A stretch of 43,621 nucleotides of DNA from an uncultured Clostridium sp. (GTDB lineage Bacteria; Bacillota; Clostridia; TANB77; CAG-465), in assembly GCA_905204915.1 (NCBI GenBank), contig CAJLBR010000006.1, positions 1-43,621 of the forward strand, read 5' to 3'. Positions 1-8,153 of this stretch are shown here, piece after piece; within the stretch, counting starts at the first letter, position 1, and every line of letters starts with the position of its first letter. The notes under the pieces are model-generated. The model did no database searches, had not been told where the DNA came from, and was given only the letters and a program-made list of their open reading frames with translations. The position numbers and the translations under genes are program-made.

Positions 1-283
1 CTATTTCATAATATGTTGGCATTTCAGAAGGTAACACTCCTCTTAAATAATCATTTATATCCATTGCTATTACTTCGTTGGTAGAAGTTATTTTTACATT
101 TATGATCGATTCTTCTTTATAATCTATGTCATAGCTTTCTTCTTTCATTTTTTCATCTTTTTTTATTTCAATATTGGTTTCTCCCCAAAATTTTTCTTTT
201 AATAAATTTATACAAAACAACACGAAACTTAATATAATAAAAAAACAAGTTATTATTACTATTTTTTTTGAATTAAAATTCAA
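1..283 (-). CDS. spoIID: SpoIID/LytB-domain protein, N-terminal part (cut by window edge)
   Basis: The frame is open from a TTG start at 283 to the window edge, giving 94 codons. The start is chosen because GGTGAG lies four bases upstream and the nearby ATG (ATGATTGAATTTTAA) stops at once. Residues about 6-24 form a hydrophobic signal anchor. After a charged linker comes a stretch ending in DYLRGVLPSEMP, which is the entry of the SpoIID domain (consensus eYL.gVv..EMP). Known role of the family: lytic transglycosylase that cuts denuded glycan strands during spore engulfment. The small N-terminal part and membrane anchor resemble true SpoIID more than the long protein at the right edge. The catalytic region is outside the window, so activity cannot be judged. 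Confidence 0.75.
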   Translation of the reverse strand, partial: MNFNSKKIVIITCFFIILSFVLFCINLLKEKFWGETNIEIKKDEKMKEESYDIDYKEESIINVKITSTNEVIAMDINDYLRGVLPSEMPTYYEI

Positions 284-401
284 TCATCTCACCACTAATA
301 TTTATATTCAATTATTTATAAAATATTTTAAATAACTAAATTAATATTATTTTTTGATGTATTAGTATATAATAAAAAATTGTTTCTTCCATTTAACGTA
401 T

Positions 402-430
402 TTGACTTTCAAAAACGTATATGGTAAAAT
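402..430 (+). promoter_or_regulatory. Sigma-A-type promoter of the Fic gene
   Basis: TTGACT (402-407), a 17-base spacer and TAAAAT (425-430) form a near-consensus promoter 28 bases upstream of the Fic start codon. Confidence 0.7.
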
Positions 431-457
431 TTTAGTATAAGTTAGAAGGGAAAAATT

Positions 458-1138
458 ATGACTATTTTAGAATTTATTTTAGATAATCAAAATTATCTGG
501 AAGATTTAATTACAAGAAGTACTTACCACTCAAATGCAATTGAGGGAAGCACACTTACTTATGCTGAGACTTATGCAATTTTATATAATGACAATAGTTT
601 TAAAATATCAGGTAAAGAACCTAGAGAAATATATGAAGCTATTAATCACAAAAAAGCATTAGAATTAGTTTTTAATAAATTAAAGAGTAATGAAGATTTC
701 AGCGAGTCTTTTATAAAAAATTTGAATGAAATTATAAATAGAGATATAAAAAATGCAGAAGGTTATAGAAATGTACAAGTTTTCATTCAGGGAAGTGAAC
801 ATATACCACCTGAACCACAAAAAATTCCAAATTTAATGATGTATTATATATACAATTATAACCACGATGAACAAAATATTTTTAATAAAATTGCTAGATA
901 CCATATCGAATTTGAAAGAATACATCCTTTTGAAGATGGAAATGGAAGAACGGGAAGATTGCTTATTAATTATGAATTATTAAAAAATAATTTGCCACCT
1001 GTTGTTATAACTAAAGAAGATAGAATAAAATACTTTGAATTTTTAAAAAATACTGATGTTAATGGTCTATCTAAATGGTTAAATGAATTATCTGCTAGAG
1101 AAAAAGAAAGAATGGAAAAATTTGGTTATAAAGTATAG
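458..1138 (+). CDS. Fic-domain protein (probable AMPylase) with N-terminal autoinhibitory motif
   Basis: This 226-residue protein carries the Fic active-site loop HPFEDGNGRTGR at residues 156-167 (consensus HPFx[DE]GNGRxxR), with the catalytic His intact. SNAIEG at residues 25-30 matches the [S/T]xxxE[G/N] inhibitory helix, here N-terminal (class II Fic), so activity is probably self-restrained. Family knowledge: Fic proteins transfer AMP or another nucleotide monophosphate onto target hydroxyls; class II members are often stand-alone. The ATG at 458 is preceded by AGAAGGG and by a good promoter. The gene is monocistronic and meets dinD tail to tail across a shared terminator. There is no second C-terminal winged-helix domain, so it is a short form. 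The target is unknown. Confidence 0.9.
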   Translation: MTILEFILDNQNYLEDLITRSTYHSNAIEGSTLTYAETYAILYNDNSFKISGKEPREIYEAINHKKALELVFNKLKSNEDFSESFIKNLNEIINRDIKNAEGYRNVQVFIQGSEHIPPEPQKIPNLMMYYIYNYNHDEQNIFNKIARYHIEFERIHPFEDGNGRTGRLLINYELLKNNLPPVVITKEDRIKYFEFLKNTDVNGLSKWLNELSAREKERMEKFGYKV

Positions 1139-1212
1139 CTTTAAGTTCTTTTTTTATTAATTGTTATTAATTTTTTTAGGAAATATAAATTTGATGTATA
1201 ACCATAAAAACT

Positions 1213-1243
1213 AAAACGAGTAGCTTTTAAAACTACTCGTTTT
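1213..1243. terminator. Bidirectional terminator between fic and dinD
   Basis: An 11-bp perfect stem (1213-1223 with 1233-1243) has a 9-base loop. The A/T ends give a U-rich tail in both directions, so it can end both converging genes. Confidence 0.8.
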
Positions 1244-1250
1244 CTAATTA

Positions 1251-2084
1251 TTATTTTAGTAACTTTTCATTATTTTCTTTCTCTAATTGTTTTAAACTCT
1301 TTTTAGGTGTTGGTAAATCTTCAGGCATAGTTCCACCATTTTTGGCAATTACTTCTCTAATATTTTTTCCAATATTATAATGAGTCTCATTTGCTTCTTT
1401 TTCTGTTGAAATATTATCTCTTTTTAATTTTGATTCGGTCTGTGTAATACGGAATAGATTAGCTGCAAGTTCTTCACTTCCCATATTGTCTAAAATATCT
1501 TCTCTATATCTTAATCCTTTTCTTTTAGCAATATCATCAGCTGTTTCTCCATTATATAAGCCTTTATATCCAGAATTATGGAATTTGTCAAAATTTTTAA
1601 CTCCTGCATTTTTAGCAGCTTGATTTAGTGAATAATTTCCTTTTTTTGTTAGATTTCTTTGGTAAAATCTCTTTTCATCTTCTGTTAAAGAACTATATTC
1701 TTTTTCATTAATTTCTTGTTTTCTGGTTTGTATTGCAAAATATGTTTGGGCAAGAGCAATAACTTCTTTTCTTGGATCTCCATTTTGTGCTATCAGATAG
1801 CAAGCATAACGGGTTAATTTATAATCTTTTATTCTTTTTGTTGCTCCTTTAGGCATTTGTATCGTTTTGTCGGCGCCGACAAAATGATCAAACGCACTAA
1901 TAGCGCTGTTTTCACATGCATCCATAGCTTTTTTTATAGTATTCTCAAATTTTCTCCATTCTTTGTAATCTAAAACTAATTGCAATTCTCTGGCATACCA
2001 ATATTCAACTCCATTTTCATCAATATGTTTGATTTGTTCAAAACCTTCAATGCCATATTTTTTAATCTTTTCTGATTTATCCAT
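1251..2084 (-). CDS. dinD: DNA damage-inducible protein D (DinD-like)
   Basis: The 277 residues match the length and style of E. coli DinD (about 274): an N-terminal Bro/KilA-N-like block with YWYARELQLVLDYKEWRKF (about 28-46), then RIKDYKLTRYACYLIAQNGDP (split around residues 85-105), a Q-rich helix after YFAIQTRKQEI, and a basic C-terminus. DinD is known to inhibit RecA-mediated strand exchange and filament growth in E. coli. The start ATG at 2084 has AGGAG eight bases upstream. Its promoter contains a LexA-type operator, which fits DNA-damage control and supports the assignment. It stands alone and converges with fic. The function in Clostridia is inferred by homology only. Confidence 0.88.
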   Translation of the reverse strand: MDKSEKIKKYGIEGFEQIKHIDENGVEYWYARELQLVLDYKEWRKFENTIKKAMDACENSAISAFDHFVGADKTIQMPKGATKRIKDYKLTRYACYLIAQNGDPRKEVIALAQTYFAIQTRKQEINEKEYSSLTEDEKRFYQRNLTKKGNYSLNQAAKNAGVKNFDKFHNSGYKGLYNGETADDIAKRKGLRYREDILDNMGSEELAANLFRITQTESKLKRDNISTEKEANETHYNIGKNIREVIAKNGGTMPEDLPTPKKSLKQLEKENNEKLLK

Positions 2085-2110
2085 TCAACCAACTCCTATT
2101 CTGGTTTTGT

Positions 2111-2139
2111 ATTATATCAAACATTTGTTCTGCGGTCAA
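2111..2139 (-). promoter_or_regulatory. dinD promoter with embedded LexA (SOS) box
   Basis: On the minus strand TTGACC (2139-2134), a 17-base spacer and TATAAT (2116-2111) form a near-perfect promoter. The spacer holds AGAACAAATGTTTG (2131-2118), which fits the Gram-positive SOS box GAAC-N4-GTTy. LexA bound here would cover the RNA polymerase site. Confidence 0.82.
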
Positions 2140-2169
2140 GTGGTTTAAGTAACTTTTAAATTTTTATAT

Positions 2170-2200
2170 AAAAAAGGAAGTAAGTTTATAACTTACTCCC
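2170..2200 (-). terminator. Terminator of the HTH/coiled-coil operon
   Basis: A hairpin with stem AGTAAGTT/AACTTACT (within 2177-2200) is followed in the minus direction by a run of T. It lies 16 bases after the stop codon of the coiled-coil gene. Confidence 0.75.
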
Positions 2201-2215
2201 TTAATGCTATACTGT

Positions 2216-3088
2216 TTAGCAACTTGCATTTGTCACTTTTTCAAAAAGCAACTCTGCCGTTTCATTTTCAAACTTAATTTCGAAGTTTCTTCCCTCCTTT
2301 TTAAGTTTCCTGTAAATTTTTAGGATTTGACTCATTCGCTTTAACATTTTCATGGTAAGGTCGTCTGCCTCACTGAATTTAAGAAGCTCGTCATCAAGCT
2401 TACTTTCCAGTTCGACAATATCGAAGTTTTCAGATTCGATTTCACCACTTGAACGTACAAATATAGAAACTTTTAACAAAGACTTTATTTTATCCTCAAC
2501 GCCGGTAACTTCTGATCTTGCTGCTTTTATATCTTTATTCTGTGTTTCAATTTTTCCTTTGATAAGATTGTAATTATCTATTAGTTTGTTTACTTTCTCA
2601 AGACTTTGGTTAAGTTGATTCCGAATTTCTTCTACTTTTTTGCTCTCCTTATCCAGCTGTTCTTTTATAGCTCTTTGCTTTTTGCATAACTCTGCCTTAT
2701 TTTTTTCAGCCTCCATAATAATATCTTTGAGTCCAGCCAGCTCCTCCTGCAGGGTTTCAAGATTCTCCTTGTGAGATTCTGTAGCAGTATCCACATTTTC
2801 AACAGTATCTGAAGCTTTCTCTTCATTTGCTACCGTTTCTTCCATGGTTTGTATATTGGGAATACTTTCTGCTTTTTCCTCTTCATAATGCTTGGTTTTG
2901 ACTTTAGCATTTTTGGACATTCTCCTTAGAAAATCTCTGCATGCTTTTGGAGAAAACCTTTTAGCGAGTTCCTTTTTGAATTCCTCTTCAGAATCAATTT
3001 CCAGGAAATCCATGAACTGGCCCATCATCCAACCTTCTTTTATCTTCATGTTAAACATCTTGCTGTTGAATTTTTCTATATTAGTCAT
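2216..3088 (-). CDS. Coiled-coil protein of unknown function
   Basis: No family recognised. The 290 residues begin with a compact, basic N-terminal segment (about 1-65, ending RFSPKACRDFLRRM). An acidic linker follows (about 66-105), then a long heptad-rich helix (about 105-215, ELAGLKDIIMEAEKNKAEL and onward) and a C-terminal helical block ending near residue 290. There is no signal peptide or membrane segment, so it should be cytoplasmic. Start ATG 3088 has AAAGGAG just upstream, and the gene begins three bases after the stop of the HTH gene, so the two are translationally coupled. G+C is visibly higher than in neighbouring genes, suggesting acquisition. A DNA-binding partner or structural role is possible but unproven. 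Confidence 0.75.
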   Translation of the reverse strand: MTNIEKFNSKMFNMKIKEGWMMGQFMDFLEIDSEEEFKKELAKRFSPKACRDFLRRMSKNAKVKTKHYEEEKAESIPNIQTMEETVANEEKASDTVENVDTATESHKENLETLQEELAGLKDIIMEAEKNKAELCKKQRAIKEQLDKESKKVEEIRNQLNQSLEKVNKLIDNYNLIKGKIETQNKDIKAARSEVTGVEDKIKSLLKVSIFVRSSGEIESENFDIVELESKLDDELLKFSEADDLTMKMLKRMSQILKIYRKLKKEGRNFEIKFENETAELLFEKVTNASC

Positions 3089-3091
3089 ATT

Positions 3092-3415
3092 TTACTCCTT
3101 TATGGTTGCACTTATTTTGCTTAATACGTTGTTTGTCTCATCCAGAAGATCATAAATCTCTTCTACCATTTCATAGTAATCTATGTTTTCCTTTCTTTTC
3201 TTGACTGGTTGGTTCTTTCTTTTGTAATTTGGATGAGGGGTATAGAGTAGTTCTTCACGTCTTACTCCATTTTTTTGCGCTATCTCTCCCAAACTTTTAT
3301 AAACCACATGTTTTGATAAACCATATTCCTCAGCTATTTCACTTATGGTTACTCCTTTCTGTCTAAGTCTTAAATAGTCCTCCTGCATTTTCAGGGTTCT
3401 CTCTGATTTTTTCAT
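3092..3415 (-). CDS. Small helix-turn-helix protein
   Basis: About 107 residues. The N-terminal part has a clear HTH pattern, LRLRQKGVTISEIAEEYGLS followed by KHVVYKSLGEI (about residues 15-45), as in resolvase/sigma-like or transposase-type HTH domains. A basic linker (KRKNQPVKKRKE) and a C-terminal helix (YYEMVEEIYDLLDETNNVL) follow. I place the start at ATG 3415; a TTG six bases earlier (3421) is also possible, and neither has a strong ribosome site. The gene is first in an operon with the coiled-coil protein and shares its atypical composition. It may be a transcription regulator or a partition-like DNA-binding protein; the sequence does not decide this. Confidence 0.72.
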   Translation of the reverse strand: MKKSERTLKMQEDYLRLRQKGVTISEIAEEYGLSKHVVYKSLGEIAQKNGVRREELLYTPHPNYKRKNQPVKKRKENIDYYEMVEEIYDLLDETNNVLSKISATIKE

Positions 3416-3472
3416 TAGCAATTTTCACTTCACTTTCTTAATTAAGTTAGTACTGTTAATAATTTCTTGCAT

Positions 3473-3501
3473 ATTATATCACATTTTCGTAATTATGTAA
3501 A
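3473..3501 (-). promoter_or_regulatory. Promoter of the HTH/coiled-coil operon
   Basis: Minus-strand TTTACA (3501-3496), 17 bases, TATAAT (3478-3473), about 60 bases before the HTH gene start. Confidence 0.65.
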
Positions 3502-3544
3502 GTGGTTAAATATATTACCTTTAAATCACCTAGTTAATTTTAAA

Positions 3545-3588
3545 TATAAAAAAAACATGCTATGCCTTATTTAAGCATAACATGTTTT
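3545..3588 (-). terminator. Terminator of the large surface-protein gene
   Basis: A hairpin pairs 3552-3559 with 3581-3588 and 3561-3565 with 3575-3579, with one mismatch. In the minus direction an eight-T tract follows. It lies four bases beyond the stop codon of the surface-protein gene. Confidence 0.8.
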
Positions 3589-3592
3589 AATA

Positions 3593-6500
3593 TTATTCGA
3601 AATCATCAGCAGCTCTATTATCTGCGTCATATAGTATAACTGTTCCTTTTATTTTATTCCATTCGTCTTGACTATTTATGTGCCAAGTACCTTTTTCTAA
3701 TTGAAGTGGTATATCTTGGTCAAATGTTTTACCTATTCCTGTATATCCTAAGTATTCGTCATAATCCCATTGTGTTGTGTTAGTTTTACTATCTTTATCT
3801 GCTGCCGTATTTTCGTGGTTGTAATCTAATGTAATTCCGCTCTTTTCATCTATACATTTGATATCAAATTTTACTCCAATATAACCATCTGTAAGTGGTT
3901 GGTTTACATTACCGCCTTTTTTAATTGCTATTGTTGAATTTGGTAATTTAAATTCTCCAAACCAAACTTGTACACTATCATTATTTGCAGTATCAATAGC
4001 CATCATTCCTCTGCTATCTTTTCCATTACCTGAATATAATTCATAAACTTTTGAAATGTTAAGTGTAAGTAACTTATCAGACATTATATCTGTATTAAAT
4101 TTGTATGAAGTATTTGAATCATCAAAAGTATGTCTATATCCATCATTTGGAGTAAATGATATACTATAACCACTATTTTCAAATCTTACATATTTACCAG
4201 ATTTATTTTTATAATATAGCTCTATGTCAGAAGTATATCCGCTTCCATCTTTATTAATAAAGTAGTATGATGGTTGTATTGTAACTTTTCTCTGTGCATT
4301 TGCAGCTGCATTTACATAATCGTAATATCCACTTGTTTTAAGATCAAAACTTATTCTATATCCAAGTTTTGGAGCCTGAATATATGTTGTAGTTGTACTC
4401 TTATATGGTGCAAGTGGTAATATATTAGTAGCTCCTCTTGCATCTTTAGCAGATTGCATACTGTTTGTTAGATAATCATAAACTTTTTTACCTGAGAAAT
4501 AAACAGTTCCTGTAACACTATTTACTACATCGCCGCTACTATTTCTAAATACATTCTTCCAGTTTACATCTGAACAGTCTGTAACTCTAAAGCCATATAT
4601 TCTACCAATATTTATAGTAGTAACTTTATGTACTACTCTGTAGTAAGCACCTTCTTTTACTGAAACTCCTGGTATTAAACTTGTATAAATGTTTTTATCA
4701 CAAGCATTTTGATTTACTTTAATTTGTCCAATGCTACCATTATCAATGTACTCTTTATATTTATATTTAATTCCTGAAGATGTAATTGTTGTATTTCCAG
4801 AAGTTTTAGTAGTAGTTGTAATATCTGTTGATTCCATTTCTGTTTTAAATGCATTTCCAGTAGAATTATTATAATTGCTGTTGTCTGGTTCATTATAAGT
4901 AATACCCATTATTTTAAAGCTATTGTTTGCTTGATTAATATCACCAGTTACTGTTCCTGTAAACACATCATTATCACCTATCTCAAATTGAGTTCCTGGA
5001 GCTTTATCATTTACACCAAAGTCAAATACTAAAATATAACCCTTAGCATATTTGGAAGTATCTATTTCTCCAGCTCCTGGATAACTAAATGTAGCTTTTT
5101 CTTTAGGATTAATAGTAAATGTTGAACCCTTTTGAATTTGAGTTGCATCTTTATTATCTGAATGATTTACCATAGTAGAAGAATCAGATTTTATTTTTAC
5201 ATTGCTTACATCAAGTGGAGTATAAATATTAATACTTGTACTATTAGTATTCCATGTATGACTGACATTATTATTTGTTCCATCTGAAACTCCATCCTTT
5301 ACCTTTTCAAAAGTAAAAGTATATTTAGCATATGAAGATTCTCCAGCAACTGTTCTTTTTCCATTATATCTATCTTTAATTACTTCTAAGTCTGTTTTTT
5401 CAGCAGTGACTGCTGAAGTCATTTTAATTTGACTTACAGTTTTTACTGATTTAGTTGTGTTTCCAACAAAACTATTTAAATTACTTGCTATATAACTTCT
5501 AGCCTCTTCAACCATACTTTTTTCAGTAAAGGTTGGATTATCACTAAGCTTCAAAGGCGAACTTGCATTAACAACATTTTCCCTTGTATTACCAAAGAAT
5601 GTTGTACCTGAATCGTCAGAGTTTTTAGCATTTGAAGACCAAGGCTTTAACACGTACATTTCTGCAACAAGTTTCCATCTTAGTTCACCATCTTCTACAT
5701 AAGGTTTTTGTGTTAATTTCTTATAGAAGAATTTTTGTGAATTAATTTTTAAATTTACTTTTTCACCAGCTGGAACATATAAAACAGATTTATCCTCATT
5801 CTTATCTCCAGAATTACATGTAGAGCTTTCAGTTACTTGTTTTATTGATATATTTTTCTCACCATTTGTAATTGTTCCTGTAAGACTTAAATTATTAAAT
5901 GTTCCTGCCTCAGCATTTTCTGGATCATATTCTATTGTAATGTCTGAAACTTCTTTATAATAAAATTCAATTATAGTATAATTTTTCTTAGTAGGTTTAC
6001 TTATATTATAATAAGTTTGTTTTATTCTTGAATTTTTCTTTATTGAAGATTGAGCACTACTCAAAGAACTATCTGATGAAGCTTTTTGTGAATATCCATT
6101 AAATTCATAAACCTTATTCCCATTTTGTATGTACTTACCAGCATATGTTATTTTTTTTGCATCTTGAGTTTGGTATTTTTCTGTATATTCCACACCATTT
6201 AAGTTATAACTATTTTTTGTTCCACCCTGACTAACAACATCACTTATGGTTCCCTTAGTATTTCCATTCTCATCTACCAATACATGTCTGACTAATATAT
6301 TATTTTCTGCTACAGATAACTTAGGCATTTCCAATATATTATCATACTCATTAACAGTAGAATTTTGAGCTCCCCATATACCAGTAGTTAAAGGACCAAA
6401 ATGACCATTTCCATTAGTTTGAGTTACATTATAATATTGCCATGCCGTATACATTGCTGTATTATAAGATCTCCCATTAGAATTTCCTACGTGTTTAGTT

Positions 6501-6622
6501 CCGTTAATATTTGAAAATCTAATATCTTGCTCATGAGATTTTGCCTCAATTTCAGTAATACCTTTTTCTTGTGCAATTAATTTATATAGTACTTCTAATC
6601 TCTCTTTTGTTAATTTGTACAC
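3593..6622 (-). CDS. Large extracellular surface protein, main (3') part of a frameshifted gene
   Basis: This 1009-codon frame has only a GTG at 6622 without a ribosome site, and no signal peptide. Read back upstream in the same frame it continues as NGDTNIFVYKLTKERL until a TAA at 6646-6644, so it looks like the continuation of the secreted protein at 6582-7208 after a one-base shift. The rest is rich in Ser, Thr, Asn, Gly and Tyr with many beta-strand-like stretches and scattered Cys, typical of a multi-domain extracellular protein. I see no LPxTG motif, no C-terminal membrane segment and no recognised repeat domain. It lies just downstream of the pilus locus (with one opposite-strand gene between), so a role as a pilus-associated adhesin is a guess. 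No family assigned. Confidence 0.7.
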   Translation of the reverse strand: MYKLTKERLEVLYKLIAQEKGITEIEAKSHEQDIRFSNINGTKHVGNSNGRSYNTAMYTAWQYYNVTQTNGNGHFGPLTTGIWGAQNSTVNEYDNILEMPKLSVAENNILVRHVLVDENGNTKGTISDVVSQGGTKNSYNLNGVEYTEKYQTQDAKKITYAGKYIQNGNKVYEFNGYSQKASSDSSLSSAQSSIKKNSRIKQTYYNISKPTKKNYTIIEFYYKEVSDITIEYDPENAEAGTFNNLSLTGTITNGEKNISIKQVTESSTCNSGDKNEDKSVLYVPAGEKVNLKINSQKFFYKKLTQKPYVEDGELRWKLVAEMYVLKPWSSNAKNSDDSGTTFFGNTRENVVNASSPLKLSDNPTFTEKSMVEEARSYIASNLNSFVGNTTKSVKTVSQIKMTSAVTAEKTDLEVIKDRYNGKRTVAGESSYAKYTFTFEKVKDGVSDGTNNNVSHTWNTNSTSINIYTPLDVSNVKIKSDSSTMVNHSDNKDATQIQKGSTFTINPKEKATFSYPGAGEIDTSKYAKGYILVFDFGVNDKAPGTQFEIGDNDVFTGTVTGDINQANNSFKIMGITYNEPDNSNYNNSTGNAFKTEMESTDITTTTKTSGNTTITSSGIKYKYKEYIDNGSIGQIKVNQNACDKNIYTSLIPGVSVKEGAYYRVVHKVTTINIGRIYGFRVTDCSDVNWKNVFRNSSGDVVNSVTGTVYFSGKKVYDYLTNSMQSAKDARGATNILPLAPYKSTTTTYIQAPKLGYRISFDLKTSGYYDYVNAAANAQRKVTIQPSYYFINKDGSGYTSDIELYYKNKSGKYVRFENSGYSISFTPNDGYRHTFDDSNTSYKFNTDIMSDKLLTLNISKVYELYSGNGKDSRGMMAIDTANNDSVQVWFGEFKLPNSTIAIKKGGNVNQPLTDGYIGVKFDIKCIDEKSGITLDYNHENTAADKDSKTNTTQWDYDEYLGYTGIGKTFDQDIPLQLEKGTWHINSQDEWNKIKGTVILYDADNRAADDFE

Positions 6623-7208
6623 AAAGATATTTGTATCCCCGTTTTATTTTATATCCATATAAAAATTCTGTTGCGTCAGCAATCACATAGTTAGCTGGCA
6701 TTGGATTTCCCCTGTTGGCATCAACGTTAGTATCTATAAAAGCTTCTTTAGTGGTATAATTAACATTTCCATCCTCTATCATTTTTTTGGTAATAGTCTT
6801 GTTACATGACAAATAATTAACTTTCACATTTCCGCTACCTTTTTTATAAGTAGTAGTTTCATTGTTTTCTTTATATGGATATAAATACATTTTTTGTACA
6901 GAATATGTATCTGACTGTCCATCTACCCCTACACAATGTCCTGAATTCTTAGTTCCGCCCTCATATAATAATTGGTCATCTATAAGCTTATTACCGTTGT
7001 TATCTTTTCCTAACTTATTTGGATCAGCATTTGCATATGCCCTTTTAGATTGGTCAGAGGCTCCTGCAGACATTGTAAGATAAGCATATTTTACATCCCC
7101 TTCTGTTACAATTGCTTTAAATTTTAAATTATATGCATATAAATTTCCTCCAAATAGATATATAAATAAACCCAAAAATATTGAAATTAAAACCTTACTC
7201 TTTTTCAT
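6582..7208 (-). CDS. Secreted surface protein, N-terminal part (frame broken near 6640)
   Basis: The start ATG 7208 has AGAGGT upstream and begins a clear Sec signal peptide: MKKSK, a hydrophobic core and a likely cleavage after NLYA (about residue 25). Residues 26 to about 190 resemble the same extracellular style as the following frame, with Cys near HCVGV and YLSCNK. The last ~20 residues (from KRGYKYLC) look out of frame; deleting one base in the AAAACGGGG run (minus strand, 6645-6637) would join GYKI to NGDTNIFVYKLTKERL and give one protein of roughly 1,200 residues. Either the gene is a pseudogene, or the base is an assembly error, or expression depends on slippage. It has its own promoter at 7236-7264. 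Confidence 0.75.
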   Translation of the reverse strand: MKKSKVLISIFLGLFIYLFGGNLYAYNLKFKAIVTEGDVKYAYLTMSAGASDQSKRAYANADPNKLGKDNNGNKLIDDQLLYEGGTKNSGHCVGVDGQSDTYSVQKMYLYPYKENNETTTYKKGSGNVKVNYLSCNKTITKKMIEDGNVNYTTKEAFIDTNVDANRGNPMPANYVIADATEFLYGYKIKRGYKYLCVQINKREIRSTI

Positions 7209-7235
7209 TCTCTACCTCTCACTATATTCGAAATT

Positions 7236-7264
7236 ATGTTATCATAAAACTTAATATTATTCAA
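7236..7264 (-). promoter_or_regulatory. Promoter of the large surface-protein gene
   Basis: Minus-strand TTGAAT (7264-7259), 17 bases, TAACAT (7241-7236), 27 bases before the ATG at 7208. Confidence 0.6.
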
Positions 7265-7329
7265 CTTTTTTTATAAAATATCTCAAATATTTTATATAAG
7301 CTATATTTTTACATTTTTTATAAAATATC

Positions 7330-7357
7330 TTGACATTTCTCAAAAATATGATATAAT
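7330..7357 (+). promoter_or_regulatory. Strong promoter of the Thr/Pro-repeat lipoprotein
   Basis: Perfect TTGACA (7330-7335), a 16-base spacer and perfect TATAAT (7352-7357). It points away from the surface-protein promoter, so the 205-base gap 7209-7413 holds two divergent promoters. Confidence 0.82.
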
Positions 7358-7413
7358 CTTTACATAATTCGTAAGCAGACATTTTTTATTAATATTAAAA
7401 AAGGAGAATTACT

Positions 7414-8151
7414 ATGAAAGATATTTCTAAGAAAATTGCAATAGCATTTACTATTGCGCTCATGACTGTAACTGTAACTTCATGTGGACCTGTTGATGAC
7501 TCAAGTGTAACTGATAGTAATAATGTTACTACAACTCGAGAGATCAATACTACCACAGAAGGTGATGTTTCTATCACTAAGACAGAGCGGACTACTACAA
7601 AGGAAAGCTTAACTACAACTTCAGAAAGTGGTACAACAACAGGTTCCACAACAACGAAAAAAGACTCGACAACAGAAGAAACAAGTAAAAGTACAACGAC
7701 TCGGAAGGAATCAACTTCACATACAACAACCGAGTATAATCCTCCTGAGACGCGTACTAACCCACCTGAAACTACTACCACACAGAGGCCGACTACGACA
7801 CCTAAACCAACTACAACACCTAAACCGACCACAACACCTAAGCCAACTACGACGCCTAAGCCGACCACAACGACACCTAAACCAACGACAACACTTCCTA
7901 TACTTGAACCTTCGCTTCCATATCAACAATGGGCAGCAATTGGTTATAATACAACAATTATGGATGCAAACTACTCTGATTTTTACTTTACCTCCGTCAC
8001 TATAACTGGTGGAGATCATATAAGTATTTCTTTCAGTGATTACGAAATAACTGCATATAGCTCAAAGGCTAGCAGAACTGATGTATGTATAACTATGAAA
8101 CATCCTAATGGACAGACTCGTACTTTCTACATGACAATAATATTTGAATAA
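7414..8151 (+). CDS. Thr/Pro-repeat lipoprotein
   Basis: The 245-residue protein starts at ATG 7414 after AAAAGGAG. Residues 1-24 form a lipoprotein signal ending in the lipobox VTSC (Cys about 24), so it should be anchored to the outer face of the membrane. A long Thr/Ser-rich spacer follows, ending in five near-identical TTTPKP units (about residues 129-158), typical of a wall-spanning or glycosylated linker. The C-terminal ~85 residues (from about 165) form a compact beta-rich domain with YNTTIMDANYSDFYF and a final FYMTIIFE; I do not recognise the family. Codon choice (CGG, CGT, ACG) is more GC-tolerant than in its neighbours, hinting at transfer. It interrupts the pilus and surface-protein genes on the opposite strand. 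Confidence 0.8.
   Translation: MKDISKKIAIAFTIALMTVTVTSCGPVDDSSVTDSNNVTTTREINTTTEGDVSITKTERTTTKESLTTTSESGTTTGSTTTKKDSTTEETSKSTTTRKESTSHTTTEYNPPETRTNPPETTTTQRPTTTPKPTTTPKPTTTPKPTTTPKPTTTTPKPTTTLPILEPSLPYQQWAAIGYNTTIMDANYSDFYFTSVTITGGDHISISFSDYEITAYSSKASRTDVCITMKHPNGQTRTFYMTIIFE
7795..7892 (+). repeat. Short tandem repeat encoding TTTPKP
   Basis: About five 18-base units of the type CCTAAACCAACTACAACA with synonymous third-base variation; the last unit carries an extra ACA codon. Such repeats can change copy number by slippage in whole six-residue steps. Confidence 0.8.
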
Positions 8152-8153
8152 TA

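Noticed and set aside
1..283. Idea that the left and right SpoIID fragments are one gene of a circular molecule
   Set aside because: They lie on opposite strands, both contain the same domain entry (EYL/DYV..GV...EMP) and differ in sequence, so they are two genes.
7395..7868. Long Val-rich frame on the minus strand across the lipoprotein gene
   Set aside because: It is the antisense of the TTTPKP repeats and Thr-rich spacer; no ribosome site, and the plus strand has signal peptide, lipobox, promoter and terminator.
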